NCBI GenBank assembly: GCA_041749475.1
Contig: JBGTBD010000004.1
Span: 6,532-70,531 of the forward strand
Reading direction: 5' to 3'
Origin: JBGTBD01 sp041749475
GTDB taxonomy: Bacteria > Pseudomonadota > Alphaproteobacteria > Rickettsiales > UBA998
DNA: 64,000 nucleotides
The notes beneath the pieces are model-generated. The model was not told the DNA's origin. It saw nothing but the letters and a program-made list of their open reading frames with translations, and ran no database searches. The position numbers and the translations under genes are program-made. Below are positions 25,119-34,496 of this stretch, piece after piece. Within the stretch, counting starts at the first letter, position 1. Each line of letters begins with the position of its first letter.

Positions 25119-26420
25119 GTGATTGGTTGGGAATTGTGGAACGAAATCGTTCAAAGTCGCTTGGAGATGACCGCTAACATCTTGCGCGAAAACCAAAAAA
25201 TTGACGCATCCGTCGCCGCGCCATCTGCAGAAGAAATATCCCCCGAAGCAACCCACCCACATTTTGATGTTATGGAATACCTCACGCAAGTTGGCGGCAT
25301 TACCCTGTGCGTGCTGGACGAGCAGGGCCACGCCGTCTCCTTCGCTCCCAATTGGGAGAAGCAGACCGGCCTTTCCGAAGCGCAATGCGAGGGTCAGCAT
25401 TTCAACCATTTCTTCCATCCGCAGCATCGTGAACTCTTCAAGCAGAAGCTCCACACGTTGCAACAGGAAGCCCCGAAGGATCAGTCCTTCCGCCTGCAAT
25501 ACGGCTCCACCCATTGCGGCTATCCGTGGTACGAATGCACTCTTTCTTCCGTCAACCGCCGTCATGGGGAGCAGGGGTTATACGTCCTCTCCATGCGCGA
25601 AGTGACGAAGGATATGGACTTGCAACGTCAGGTCCGCACCGCGCAATCCGAAGCTGAACTCGCCATCCGTGGCCGCGCCGAATTCCTCGGTCATATGAGC
25701 CATGAACTCCGCACCCCGTTGAACGCCATGCTCGGCTTCGCGGAAATGATGGAACACGGTGTCTATGGCGAGATCACCAATGACGGTTATCAGGATTACC
25801 TGAAGAACATCCGCGAGAGCGGTCATATGCTGCTGGATCGCATCACCGACATGATGGAAATCGCCAGCATTGAAGTCGGCAGCGCCCGCATTGAGGAAAG
25901 CATCGCCGAGCCGGAGACCTTGCTGGAGCAAGCCAAGAACCTGCATCACCACCAAGCCATCATGCGTGGCATCACCATCTTCCCGCCCGCACACTATCCG
26001 CTGGTGTTGACCCGCGTTGACCGCGCCAAAATTGTCCGCGCCCTCGGCAACATCATCTCCAACGCTATCCGTTTCAGCGACCACGGCGCGGAAATCCAGC
26101 TGGAGTGCGAACTTCTGGAAGACAAGACCCTTGCCTTCCACGTCATCGATAGCGGGGAGGGGATGTCTACTCGCCAGCTGGAAGCCTTGCAGGAGGCCAT
26201 GAACCGCAGCTATTGCATGTTCTCCGGCAGTCCGGACGCCATCGGGTTAGGGCTGGGATTGGCCGTCGCCAAGGAGTTTACCCACTTGCATGACGGCGAA
26301 TTGAAACTACATAGTGTCAAAGGAGAGGGCACGCGTGTCACGCTCCTCCTGCCGCCGGATCGCGTCACATCGATGGAAGTGCCGCTACGCCAGCGTCGCC
26401 GTAAATCCCTGCACGTTTAG
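25119..26420 (+). CDS. Soluble PAS-domain sensor histidine kinase
   Basis: 433 residues with no membrane segment, so a cytoplasmic sensor. A PAS domain spans about 52-165. The dimerisation/phosphoacceptor helix has HMSHELRTPLNAMLGFAEMM with His195 as the probable phosphorylation site. The ATPase domain has N box NIISNAIRFSDHG, G1 DSGEGMS and G2 GLGLGLAVAKEF. The H-box region resembles the PleC/DivJ group of alphaproteobacterial cell-cycle kinases, though the DivK link is inference. The start is GTG with GGAAGG six bases upstream. No response regulator is adjacent; the next gene is an aminopeptidase 12 bases on. Confidence 0.92.
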   Translation: MIGWELWNEIVQSRLEMTANILRENQKIDASVAAPSAEEISPEATHPHFDVMEYLTQVGGITLCVLDEQGHAVSFAPNWEKQTGLSEAQCEGQHFNHFFHPQHRELFKQKLHTLQQEAPKDQSFRLQYGSTHCGYPWYECTLSSVNRRHGEQGLYVLSMREVTKDMDLQRQVRTAQSEAELAIRGRAEFLGHMSHELRTPLNAMLGFAEMMEHGVYGEITNDGYQDYLKNIRESGHMLLDRITDMMEIASIEVGSARIEESIAEPETLLEQAKNLHHHQAIMRGITIFPPAHYPLVLTRVDRAKIVRALGNIISNAIRFSDHGAEIQLECELLEDKTLAFHVIDSGEGMSTRQLEALQEAMNRSYCMFSGSPDAIGLGLGLAVAKEFTHLHDGELKLHSVKGEGTRVTLLLPPDRVTSMEVPLRQRRRKSLHV

Positions 26421-26432
26421 AAAGCTGCATCC

Positions 26433-27824
26433 ATGAATCTCTACCTCAGCGATCGCGCCGCGAAGTCCGATATTGCGCTCCACGCCGTTCCCAAATCCGA
26501 ATATCCGAATTGGTTGAAAAAACAACCCGCCGCACATCGCCTATGGCTGGAACAATCCGGCCTCAAAGGAACGGAAGGCAAGATACGCCTGATGCCGTCC
26601 GCGAAGGGTGGTGTGGAATCCGTCGTCGCCATCCTTGAAGAACCGCTCGATATGTGGTCGCTCGCCCATCTGCCGTCCGTACTCCCGAAAGGCCGGTATC
26701 GCCTGGTGGCAGACAGTTTCAAAGGTAAGCAAAAGCAAAAATCCCTGCAACAGATGGCGCTTGGCTGGGCGCTGGCGACCTATCGCTTCACCGAACTGAA
26801 AACCACCAAAGAACCCGATTTCCCGACACTGGTATTGCCGAAGGAGATCACCTTCTCCGACGTAGAGATTTGGGCGGAAACCACCTTCCTCGTCCGCTCC
26901 CTCATCAATCTCCCCGCCAACATCCTCACCCCGCTGGAACTGGCGCGGCGCGCTGAATTGGTCGCAAATAAACATAAAGCGCAATATAAACTCATTGCTG
27001 ATAAAGACCTACTGAAACAGAATTACCCCACGATCTATACTGTCGGCATGGGCAGCAGCAATCGCCCTTGCCTGGTCGATATCCGCTGGGGCAAAAAATC
27101 CCATCCGAAAATTACGCTGGTTGGAAAAGGTGTCTGCTTCGATTCCGGCGGTCTCGACCTGAAACCCTCCGGCAATATGCGTTTGATGAAGAAGGACATG
27201 GGCGGTGCCGCCGTCGTCCTCGGCCTCGCCAACCTCATCATGCACTTCAACCTCCCCATTCAACTGCGCGTCTTGATTCCCGCCGTCGAGAACTCCGTCT
27301 CTGGTGACGCGATGCGGCCCTTGGACGTGGTGAAAACCCGTAAAGGCCTCACCGTAGAGATCGGCAATACGGACGCGGAAGGCCGCCTCATCCTCTGCGA
27401 CGCGATGGCGGAAGCCGATTCCGAATCCCCCGAACTGATGATCGATTGCGCCACGCTGACCGGCGCAGCCCGTGTTGCCTTGGGGACGGATATGCCCGCC
27501 TTCTTCACCGATGACGAGAAACTGGCGAAGTCTATCTACGACGCCTCCGTCGCCTTCTGCGATCCCCTATGGCGTCTGCCGCTCTACAAGCCTTACGAAA
27601 AAGAATTGAAAAGCGACGTGGCCGACATCACCAATGACCCGCCGGGGCAGGGCGGGGCGATTACTGCAGCGCTCTTCTTGAAACGTTTCGTCGAGAAAAC
27701 CCCATCATGGGTGCATCTGGATATGATGGCGTGGAATAATTCCAGCCGGCCCGGTCGCCCGATGGGCGGGGAGGCGATGGGGCTTCGCGCACTGTATCAC
27801 GTTATCGAGGAGTGGGTCGCGTAA
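26433..27824 (+). CDS. M17-family leucyl aminopeptidase
   Basis: Cytosolic two-metal aminopeptidase, 463 residues, removing N-terminal residues from peptides. Metal and active-site motifs are VGKGVCFDSGGLDLKPSG (Lys, Asp), MKKDMGGAA (Asp), and the M17 signature NTDAEGRLIL. The N-terminal domain is divergent, as usual. It follows the kinase gene by 12 bases and may share its transcript. The closest named relatives cannot be separated (PepA or PepB type) from sequence alone. Confidence 0.93.
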   Translation: MNLYLSDRAAKSDIALHAVPKSEYPNWLKKQPAAHRLWLEQSGLKGTEGKIRLMPSAKGGVESVVAILEEPLDMWSLAHLPSVLPKGRYRLVADSFKGKQKQKSLQQMALGWALATYRFTELKTTKEPDFPTLVLPKEITFSDVEIWAETTFLVRSLINLPANILTPLELARRAELVANKHKAQYKLIADKDLLKQNYPTIYTVGMGSSNRPCLVDIRWGKKSHPKITLVGKGVCFDSGGLDLKPSGNMRLMKKDMGGAAVVLGLANLIMHFNLPIQLRVLIPAVENSVSGDAMRPLDVVKTRKGLTVEIGNTDAEGRLILCDAMAEADSESPELMIDCATLTGAARVALGTDMPAFFTDDEKLAKSIYDASVAFCDPLWRLPLYKPYEKELKSDVADITNDPPGQGGAITAALFLKRFVEKTPSWVHLDMMAWNNSSRPGRPMGGEAMGLRALYHVIEEWVA

Positions 27825-27900
27825 ATCACCGCGCTCTACACGATAAGCTTGCCAGCCACGGCAATTCTGCGTATCTTTCCGACAAGCCTTGAGGATCGTT

Positions 27901-28272
27901 ATGAATAATTCGTCTTTGAATACGTTGGATGCGCTTGGGTTCTGGCATCGCGTCACCGTCCGCGCGATGCGGGATCAGGGGCATGACCTCTCTGCCCGCC
28001 AGATGGGTATCCTGCTCCACATCTATTTGCACAATCAGCAGCACACCATCAAAAGCATTTCCGAACAGATGAACATCTCCAAAGCCGCCATCTGCCGCGC
28101 GGTAGACGCACTCTCCGGCCTGAACCTCCTCAAACGCAAGAAGGACGAGCGGGATCGCCGCAACGTCTATATCCAGCGCACCATCCAAGGCTCGGTCTTC
28201 TTAAGCGACTTCGCCGACATCATCACGCAAGAGATGATGGCCGACACAAAAACACAGGAACTCGCCGCATGA
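27901..28272 (+). CDS. MarR-family transcriptional regulator
   Basis: 123-residue winged-helix regulator. Helix-turn-helix motif SISEQMNISKAAICRAVDAL is followed by the wing LLKRKKDERDRRNVYIQRT, with the conserved D-R-R of MarR proteins. The start is ATG 27901, preceded by GAGG at six bases; a TTG four codons upstream is less likely. The stop overlaps the start of the membrane protein gene 28269-29105 (ATGA), so the pair is coupled and the regulator may control that protein in response to its ligand. Confidence 0.88.
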   Translation: MNNSSLNTLDALGFWHRVTVRAMRDQGHDLSARQMGILLHIYLHNQQHTIKSISEQMNISKAAICRAVDALSGLNLLKRKKDERDRRNVYIQRTIQGSVFLSDFADIITQEMMADTKTQELAA

Positions 28273-29105
28273 GCATCGACTACTACATCCAGATCGCTAG
28301 CCAGCGCCAGGGGCCGTACGATGTCGTCTCCGTCATTCGTAAAATCCGCAACTACACCGTCTCGCCCGATACCATCATCTTTCGCGGGCACGACGAGCAG
28401 GGCAACCCCGCCATGCACCTTCCCGAATTCAACGAAGTCTTCCGTGACCGGGATGAGGACAAAGCGTTGCCCGGCTCCGCCGAACTACCCCGCCTGACCT
28501 TCCAAGGCGCATTCAAGCTAGGGATGGAGTTCCTGAAACAACATACCTCGGCGACTGTTCTAACCGGTATCATGCTGTTCGCATGGCTCATCAGCACTAT
28601 TGTCTTCGCCAAAATTCTTCCTGGCGTGGTCGTGGGGCTACTCTCATCTATTGCCGGATATTTCTTCTTCGTCATCTACCAGCTCTGCATTCTGCGCAAA
28701 AGCCGAATGCAATTACTGACGCCGGATTTCTACCGCAGCATGTTCAAGAAAAATGGTTTGCGCCTGCTCGTAGTTGCGCTCATCACCTCCGCGACTGTCT
28801 TCTTCCTGCCCATCTTCGCAGGGATGGTCGGCGGGCCGTTGCTTGAATATTTCCTGATACTCATTCCCGGAAGCTTCATCCTCACCTTCTTATTCTTCGC
28901 ACCGATGCTTGTATTCGATCGCGGCCTGTCGCCCGTGCAGGCCATTAAGCAAAGCATTAGCAGCCTCCGCCGTATGGGGTTCGATAACGTGCTGGTAATC
29001 TACCTGATGGTACTCGTCAATTTCAGCCCCCTCATCATCATCACGCTCCCCATCACCATCGGCGCACTCTGCGAGATTTACGACTCGCACTTCAACGAAT
29101 ATTAG
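28269..29105 (+). CDS. GYF_2-like domain membrane protein, 278 aa
   Basis: Residues 1-60 (YYIQIASQRQGPYDVVSVIRK) look like the small GYF_2 domain common at the N-terminus of bacterial membrane proteins. A linker and about five hydrophobic helices follow (about 97-120, 125-142, 167-190, 196-220, 240-270), similar in layout to BPSS1780/DUF975-like membrane proteins. Function unknown. It overlaps the MarR gene by 4 bases, which points to a regulated membrane process, perhaps stress or export. The stop is 89 bases from the convergent TerC gene. Confidence 0.78.
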   Translation: MSIDYYIQIASQRQGPYDVVSVIRKIRNYTVSPDTIIFRGHDEQGNPAMHLPEFNEVFRDRDEDKALPGSAELPRLTFQGAFKLGMEFLKQHTSATVLTGIMLFAWLISTIVFAKILPGVVVGLLSSIAGYFFFVIYQLCILRKSRMQLLTPDFYRSMFKKNGLRLLVVALITSATVFFLPIFAGMVGGPLLEYFLILIPGSFILTFLFFAPMLVFDRGLSPVQAIKQSISSLRRMGFDNVLVIYLMVLVNFSPLIIITLPITIGALCEIYDSHFNEY

Positions 29106-29194
29106 ATTTCCAAAAACTCGCTGCTGCAAGCCAGATGCTAGAAGCAGCGGAACACAGAACCGCAGCGACGACGTGAATGGCCGCCGCGGTGGGT

Positions 29195-30754
29195 TTAAAT
29201 CGTATTGCTGATGCGCTCGACGGATACCTTGTCGATACGATGACGGTCCATATTGGTGACCGTGATGGAAAGCCCATTCCATTGGATGGTGTCGTTATTC
29301 TTAGGAATACGCCCTAACTGGTGGAGGATGAACCCGGCGACCGTGCTGTAATCCTCTTCCTCATCGCCTAACTCCACGCCGAGCAACTCCTCAGCCTTGA
29401 ATACGGGCAGGCCGCCGTCCAGTAGCCATTTTCCGGTCTCAATCTGCTCACCGGTATATTCCCCGCGATATTCCGGCTCCGGCAACGTGCCGACGATCAC
29501 TTCCATGATGTCTTTCAATGTCACCAACCCCTGGAATTCACCATATTCGTCGATGACGATGGCGATGCTCGCGGTCGATTGCTTGAATTGCTCCAGCGCA
29601 TCGAGCACGGAAGCGCTGCGCAGGAAGCTGATGGGCTGCTTCAGACATGCCCGCAAATCCGTCTCACCCAGTATTTCCGTATGGAGAAGCAAATCCTTGA
29701 CCGTGATGATGCCCAGCACATTCTCCGCCGTTTCCTCGCAGAGCGGGTAGCGCGAATGGCGGCTCTCGCGGATTTTCTTCATGATGGAGGCGCGGTCTTC
29801 ATTGACCTCGATCCATACCGTATCCTGCCGATGCGTCATCACGGACGCGATATTGATGTCGTGGAGTCGCAACACGCGGTCAAGCATCTGAATTTCTTCC
29901 GGCTCGAAAATGGGCTCACTAGCCCCCGCCGTGCCTGCGATGTCGGCGATCTCGTCGCTGATTGGTGCATTCTCCACCCGGCCGCCGATGAGGCGGAACA
30001 CCGCCTCCGCCGTCCGCTCCCGCAAGTTCATGCTATGGAAAGACTTCTGTTTTTTCGCCCGTACAATCTGATTGAACGATTCCACCAGCACCGAGAACCC
30101 GATAGCGGCGTATAGATAGCCTTTGGGGATATGGAAACCCAACCCTTCGGCGATGAGGGAGAAGCCAATCATCATCAGGAAGCCGAGGCAGAGGACGATA
30201 AGGTTTGGGTGCGCGTTGACGAATTTGGTAAGCGGCTTACTCGCCGCCATCATCACCAGCACGGCGATGATGACCGCGATCATCATGACGCTCAGATGCT
30301 GCACCATCCCCACCGCCGTAATCACGGAATCGATGGAGAAGACCGCATCCAGCACGACGATTTGCGCGATGATGGGCCAGAAGTCCGCGAATTTGATTTC
30401 CTTGGTCTGTATCTCGTGATGCACGTCCAGCCGCTCATGCAGCTCCATCGTCGCCTTAAAGAGTAAGAACAACCCCCCGATGAGGAAGATGAGATCCCTC
30501 CCCGAAATCTCCTGTCCTTGGAAAGAAAATAACGGCTCCGTCAACGTCACTAGCCAGGAAATGCTCGCCAGCAGCCCAAGGCGGAAAAGAAGTGCGAGGC
30601 TAAGGCCTACGATGCGGGCGCGATCACGTAGATGCGGGGGAAGTTTTTCCGACAGTATGGCGATGAAAATAAGGTTGTCGATACCGAGGACAATCTCAAT
30701 CACCACCAACGTCGATAATCCCAACCATGCGGTTGGATCGGCTAACCATTCCAT
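29195..30754 (-). CDS. TerC-family membrane protein with CBS and CorC/HlyC domains
   Basis: 519 residues. The N-terminal TerC domain has about seven helices, starting EWLADPTAWLGLSTLVVIEIV and including the acidic membrane motifs EIVLGIDNLIF and DAVFSIDSVITA. Paired CBS domains follow (from about 290, MTHRQDTVWIEV and VLGIITVKDLLLH), then a C-terminal transporter-associated CorC/HlyC domain (FILHQLGRIPKNNDTI). This architecture matches YoaE/YegH-like proteins. Metal (Mn) export has been proposed for TerC relatives; the substrate here is unknown. Single gene, with a palindromic repeat upstream. Confidence 0.92.
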   Translation of the reverse strand: MEWLADPTAWLGLSTLVVIEIVLGIDNLIFIAILSEKLPPHLRDRARIVGLSLALLFRLGLLASISWLVTLTEPLFSFQGQEISGRDLIFLIGGLFLLFKATMELHERLDVHHEIQTKEIKFADFWPIIAQIVVLDAVFSIDSVITAVGMVQHLSVMMIAVIIAVLVMMAASKPLTKFVNAHPNLIVLCLGFLMMIGFSLIAEGLGFHIPKGYLYAAIGFSVLVESFNQIVRAKKQKSFHSMNLRERTAEAVFRLIGGRVENAPISDEIADIAGTAGASEPIFEPEEIQMLDRVLRLHDINIASVMTHRQDTVWIEVNEDRASIMKKIRESRHSRYPLCEETAENVLGIITVKDLLLHTEILGETDLRACLKQPISFLRSASVLDALEQFKQSTASIAIVIDEYGEFQGLVTLKDIMEVIVGTLPEPEYRGEYTGEQIETGKWLLDGGLPVFKAEELLGVELGDEEEDYSTVAGFILHQLGRIPKNNDTIQWNGLSITVTNMDRHRIDKVSVERISNTI

Positions 30755-30830
30755 GCGACTGTTGTGCTATATTTTCAGCACAAGAGCAAGTGATATGCTG
30801 TTTTTTTGTTGTGAAACAATGTCTCCATCT

Positions 30831-30929
30831 TCGTCATTCCCCGAATTTTGCATAGTAAAATTATAGGGGAATCCAGCACCCTACCATCTCGATCACCGTA
30901 TAATCGCGTTGCGATTCGGGTGATGACGA
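30831..30929. repeat. Intergenic inverted repeat, family F
   Basis: Arms tcgtcattccccgaat (30831-30846) and attcgggtgatgacga (30914-30929) pair with two mismatches, with an AT-rich hairpin (aattttgcatagtaaaatt) just inside the left arm. It lies between the TerC gene start and the serA stop. A single copy is seen here, though it shares the gtcatt..c core with families A and E. Confidence 0.65.
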
Positions 30930-30941
30930 AAGTAAGAAAAC

Positions 30942-32516
30942 CTAGAACTTCAGCAAATTCACCTGTTTCACGCTCGGCAACTCGGCGATTTTAGCGAGCA
31001 GGTCTTTGGTGACGGTCTCATCCACTTCCACCAGCGCCACGGCGTCATTACGCTCCTGATTACGGCCAAGGTGGAAGTTGGCGATGTTCACACCCGCATC
31101 CCCCAGCAGCTTACCGAGACCGCCGATAAGGCCCGGCTTATCCTCGTTATTGATATAGAGCATCAACGAGCCGAGCGAGGCTTCCAGCATCGTGCCATGC
31201 AATTCAACAAGGCGTGGTCTATCACCGAATAACGTACCGGAAATATCGCGCGTCCGTTTCTCGGTCACCACGGTAATGCGGATGAGGCTCTGGTAATCGC
31301 TCGCCTGATCGCGCTTTACTTCACTGACGTTGATGTTACGCTCCCGCGCGATCAGCGGCGCGTTAACCATGTTCACATCCTCGATCAGTGGGGAGAGGAG
31401 GCCTTTCAGCGCCACGGCCGTCAACGGCTTGGTGTTCATCTCTGCGACCTTGCCCAGATATTCGATCGTCACTGATTTGATGCCCGTCTCGGTAATCTGC
31501 CCTGCGAAGCTGCCCAATTGTTGCGCCAGTTCGATATACGGCTTCAGCTTCGCCGCTTCCTCAGCGGAAACGGACGGCATGTTGATGGCGTTCATCACCG
31601 TGCCCGTATTCAGGAAATCGGAAATCTGTTCTGCCACTTGCAGCGCCACATTCTCCTGCGCTTCATTGGTGGATGCGCCGAGGTGAGGGGTGAGGACGAC
31701 ATCTTCCATGCCGAACAGCACATTGGTTTTTGCCGGTTCCTCTTCCAACACGTCCAGCGCCGCACCCGCTACCTGACCCGCCTCGATAGCGGCTTTCAAG
31801 TCGGCTTCGACGATCAACCCGCCACGTGCACAGTTGATGATGCGCACGCCTTTTTTCATCTTCGCGAACGTATCTTTATTCAGCATATTGCGCGTCGTAT
31901 CGTTCATCGGCGTATGCAGCGAGATGAAGTCCGCTTGTTTATAGAGGTCTTCCAGCCCCACTTTTTTGATGTTGATGTCCTTTGCACGCTCCGGGGAAAG
32001 GAACGGGTCATAGTCGATGACTTTCATCTTCAAGCCTTGTGCACGGTCGGCGACGATGGAACCGATATTTCCACAGCCGATGAGGCCGAGCGTCTTGCCC
32101 GCCATCTCGACGCCCATATATTTATTCTTCTCCCATTTGCCGTCATGCGTCGTCTGATTCGCATGGGGAATCTTGCGGGCGAGGGCCATCATCATGGAGA
32201 TGGCATGTTCCGCCGTGGTGATGGAATTGCCGAATGGCGTATTCATCACGACGACGCCATGCGCGGTCGCCGCTTGTAAATCTACGTTGTCGACGCCGAT
32301 TCCAGCGCGACCAACGACTTTCAATTTCTTCGCCGCCTCAAGTATCTCGCGCGTCACTTTCGTCGCCGAGCGGATCGCCAACCCGTCATACTCACCGATG
32401 ATCTGCTTTAACTCTTCTGGTGTCAGCCCCGTCTTCACATCAACTTCGATACCGTTCTGTTTGAAAATATCGACGGCCTGTGGGCTGAGTTTGTCGCTGA
32501 CGAGTACTTTTGGCAT
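30942..32516 (-). CDS. serA: D-3-phosphoglycerate dehydrogenase (long form with ACT domain)
   Basis: First committed step of serine synthesis, oxidising 3-phosphoglycerate with NAD. 524 residues: substrate/NAD domains with GRAGIGVDNVDL, the Rossmann motif LGLIGCGNIGSIVADRA, CARGGLIVEADL and the catalytic His region LTPHLGAST. After an intervening domain comes a C-terminal ACT domain (YINNEDKPGLIGGLGKLLGD) that usually mediates serine feedback. Good AAGGA before the ATG. Third gene of the serC-unknown-serA operon. Confidence 0.97.
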   Translation of the reverse strand: MPKVLVSDKLSPQAVDIFKQNGIEVDVKTGLTPEELKQIIGEYDGLAIRSATKVTREILEAAKKLKVVGRAGIGVDNVDLQAATAHGVVVMNTPFGNSITTAEHAISMMMALARKIPHANQTTHDGKWEKNKYMGVEMAGKTLGLIGCGNIGSIVADRAQGLKMKVIDYDPFLSPERAKDINIKKVGLEDLYKQADFISLHTPMNDTTRNMLNKDTFAKMKKGVRIINCARGGLIVEADLKAAIEAGQVAGAALDVLEEEPAKTNVLFGMEDVVLTPHLGASTNEAQENVALQVAEQISDFLNTGTVMNAINMPSVSAEEAAKLKPYIELAQQLGSFAGQITETGIKSVTIEYLGKVAEMNTKPLTAVALKGLLSPLIEDVNMVNAPLIARERNINVSEVKRDQASDYQSLIRITVVTEKRTRDISGTLFGDRPRLVELHGTMLEASLGSLMLYINNEDKPGLIGGLGKLLGDAGVNIANFHLGRNQERNDAVALVEVDETVTKDLLAKIAELPSVKQVNLLKF

Positions 32517-32527
32517 GGGTGGTGTCC

Positions 32528-33211
32528 TTATCGTTTGATGTTTGGCGCAAAAATCTGCACCTTGAAGGTGATGGATTCGATGGAAGCTTCAGTGACCTTG
32601 GAACTGAGGATGGTAAACGTCCCGGAAGGGAATTCAGTCATATTGATATGGTCGGCGTCCTGACGCGTACTGGGCCACATCAAATTCTCGACCATGTCGA
32701 ACGCTTTCTTGTAGCCGATCTCGTTGGTGACGAAATGAAACCCGCGCGGATTCTCATTCACCACGGCCTCGGGCTTGCCATAGGAAAGCGAGATGAAACG
32801 CTGATTGTAGCCATTGAACGGTTTGGTGGCGATTTTTGCGTAATCATTCCCCGGCGAATGTTTCGGCGTCACCTTGATGACCCACCCCTGCTTTTTCCCC
32901 GAGGCGAGATCCGCCGTCAGGCGGAAGGTAAGGCCTTTGTAGGATTTCAGGTCACGCATGAAATCACGGTTCTTGGTCACCGTCCCGGTGAATTCCTCCA
33001 GCGGTTTCGCTCCGGTGAACGGATGCGCGCTTGGTTTCGCAGCGGGCGTGACCACACGCTTGGCGACAGGTTTGTCTTTAAGTGCCTTCAGCGCTTCAGG
33101 CGTTAGTGGCTTCGCATAATTCGGTTGCGCGACGGGTGTTGAGGTTGCTTCAGACACGTGACCGGTAAGAAGCAACAGGATTGCACAGGATAGGAAAAAA
33201 ACGTGTTTCAT
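32528..33211 (-). CDS. Secreted hypothetical protein, 227 aa
   Basis: Signal peptide (MKHVFFLSCAILLLLTGHVS, probable cleavage near residue 22), then a Pro/Lys-rich low-complexity linker to about 65 and a beta-rich domain (FTGTVTKNRDFMRDLKSYKG onward). No family recognised, no lipobox Cys and no obvious catalytic motif. It sits inside the serine operon, 3 bases after serC and 11 before serA, so it must be co-expressed. Why a periplasmic protein is embedded there is unclear. Confidence 0.8.
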   Translation of the reverse strand: MKHVFFLSCAILLLLTGHVSEATSTPVAQPNYAKPLTPEALKALKDKPVAKRVVTPAAKPSAHPFTGAKPLEEFTGTVTKNRDFMRDLKSYKGLTFRLTADLASGKKQGWVIKVTPKHSPGNDYAKIATKPFNGYNQRFISLSYGKPEAVVNENPRGFHFVTNEIGYKKAFDMVENLMWPSTRQDADHINMTEFPSGTFTILSSKVTEASIESITFKVQIFAPNIKR

Positions 33212-33214
33212 AGA

Positions 33215-34393
33215 TTAGGCCGCCATTTTGTCTTGTTTGATCGACGTGAATGCCCAGTCAATCCAAGGCAACAGCGCTTTCATGTCACTGGTCTCGACCG
33301 TCGCGCCGCCCCAGAGGCGCAGTCCCGCAGGTGCGTCACGATACGCGCCGATGTCATAGGCGACAGCTTCGGCTTCCAACAGCGATGTCATTTTCTTGAG
33401 CGCTGCCGCTTGTGCTTCGCCATCCAACCCATTGAACCATGCATCGGTGATTTTCAGGCAGATGGAGGTGGAAGAACGGGTCTCTTTACGCTCAGCGAGG
33501 AACGCCGCCCAGTCAGAATCCGATACCCATTCCTCGACCGCGTTCAGATTTGCTTCTGAACGCTTGATAAGCTCTTTAAGGCCGCCTAGTGAGTCCGCCC
33601 ATTTCAACCCGTCGATGGCATCTTCCACGCAGAGCATGGAAGGGGTATTGATAGTCTCGCCCACGAAAATCCCGTCGATGAGTTTTCCGCTTTTAGTCAT
33701 GCGGAAGATTTTCGGCAATGGCCATGCGGGGGTGTAATTCTCAAGACGCTCCACAGCGCGCGGGCTTAGCACCAGCATCCCGTGCGCCGCTTCACCGCCG
33801 AGCACCTTCTGCCACGACCATGTCACGACATCCAGTTTATCCCACGGCAGGTCCATCGCGAATGCGGCGGATGTTGCGTCACAGATGGTCAGCCCTTTAC
33901 GGTCTTTCGCGATCCAGTCGCCGTTCGGCACGCACACGCCGGAAGTCGTCCCGTTCCATGTGAACACGATATCATGTTCCCAATTCACCTGAAGCAGGTC
34001 GGGCAATTGACCATATGGCGCTTCATAAACATTCAACTCTTTCAGCTTAAGCTGCTTCTTTGCATCCGTCGCCCAGCCGGAACCGAAGCTCTCCCACGCC
34101 AGAATATCCGTTCCACGCGCGCCGAGCAGCGACCACATTGCCATCTCCACAGCACCCGTATCCGACCCGGGGACGATACCGATATGGTAATCATCCGGAA
34201 TGCCAAGAATCTTGCGGCTGAGGTTCAATACTTCCTGCAATTTTTGCTTGCCGACTTTCGCGCGGTGCGAACGACCGAGGGACGCACCCTTCAGCGCATC
34301 GAGCGACCAGCCGGGGCGCTTGGCGCAAGGGCCGGAGGAAAAACAGGGATTGGATGGTTTTTGTATGGGTTTAGAGGACATGGGAATCACCAT
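33215..34393 (-). CDS. serC: Phosphoserine aminotransferase
   Basis: PLP transaminase turning 3-phosphohydroxypyruvate into phosphoserine, 392 residues. It has the form found in Alphaproteobacteria and methanogens: N-terminal NPCFSSGPCAKRPGW, ASLGRSHRAK, DATSAAFAMDLPWD and the PLP Lys in TWSWQKVLGGEAAHG. Start ATG 34393 with AGGAG eight bases upstream; that ribosome site lies within a candidate serC leader RNA. Head of the serC-unknown-serA operon. The phosphatase SerB is not in the window. Confidence 0.95.
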   Translation of the reverse strand: MVIPMSSKPIQKPSNPCFSSGPCAKRPGWSLDALKGASLGRSHRAKVGKQKLQEVLNLSRKILGIPDDYHIGIVPGSDTGAVEMAMWSLLGARGTDILAWESFGSGWATDAKKQLKLKELNVYEAPYGQLPDLLQVNWEHDIVFTWNGTTSGVCVPNGDWIAKDRKGLTICDATSAAFAMDLPWDKLDVVTWSWQKVLGGEAAHGMLVLSPRAVERLENYTPAWPLPKIFRMTKSGKLIDGIFVGETINTPSMLCVEDAIDGLKWADSLGGLKELIKRSEANLNAVEEWVSDSDWAAFLAERKETRSSTSICLKITDAWFNGLDGEAQAAALKKMTSLLEAEAVAYDIGAYRDAPAGLRLWGGATVETSDMKALLPWIDWAFTSIKQDKMAA

Positions 34394-34434
34394 TGGATGA
34401 ACTCCTGTGCTTCTAGCTTCTGCAAGGGGGCGCT
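34394..34434 (-). promoter_or_regulatory. Candidate serC leader RNA element
   Basis: On the minus strand the leader reads GCGCCCCCTTGCAG, then a GCTAGAAGC turn, then CACAGGAG, just before the serC ATG. The CCUUG and CAGGAG segments can pair around the UAGAA loop and would hide the Shine-Dalgarno sequence. An alphaproteobacterial serC RNA motif of this general form is catalogued in Rfam (RF00517, as I recall). The match is from memory and was not computed. Confidence 0.4.
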
Positions 34435-34496
34435 GTAAAGTATTTTATCCTTTATATGCCGCGAAATTCATAACACGCAAGCGACAGGTGAAATCC

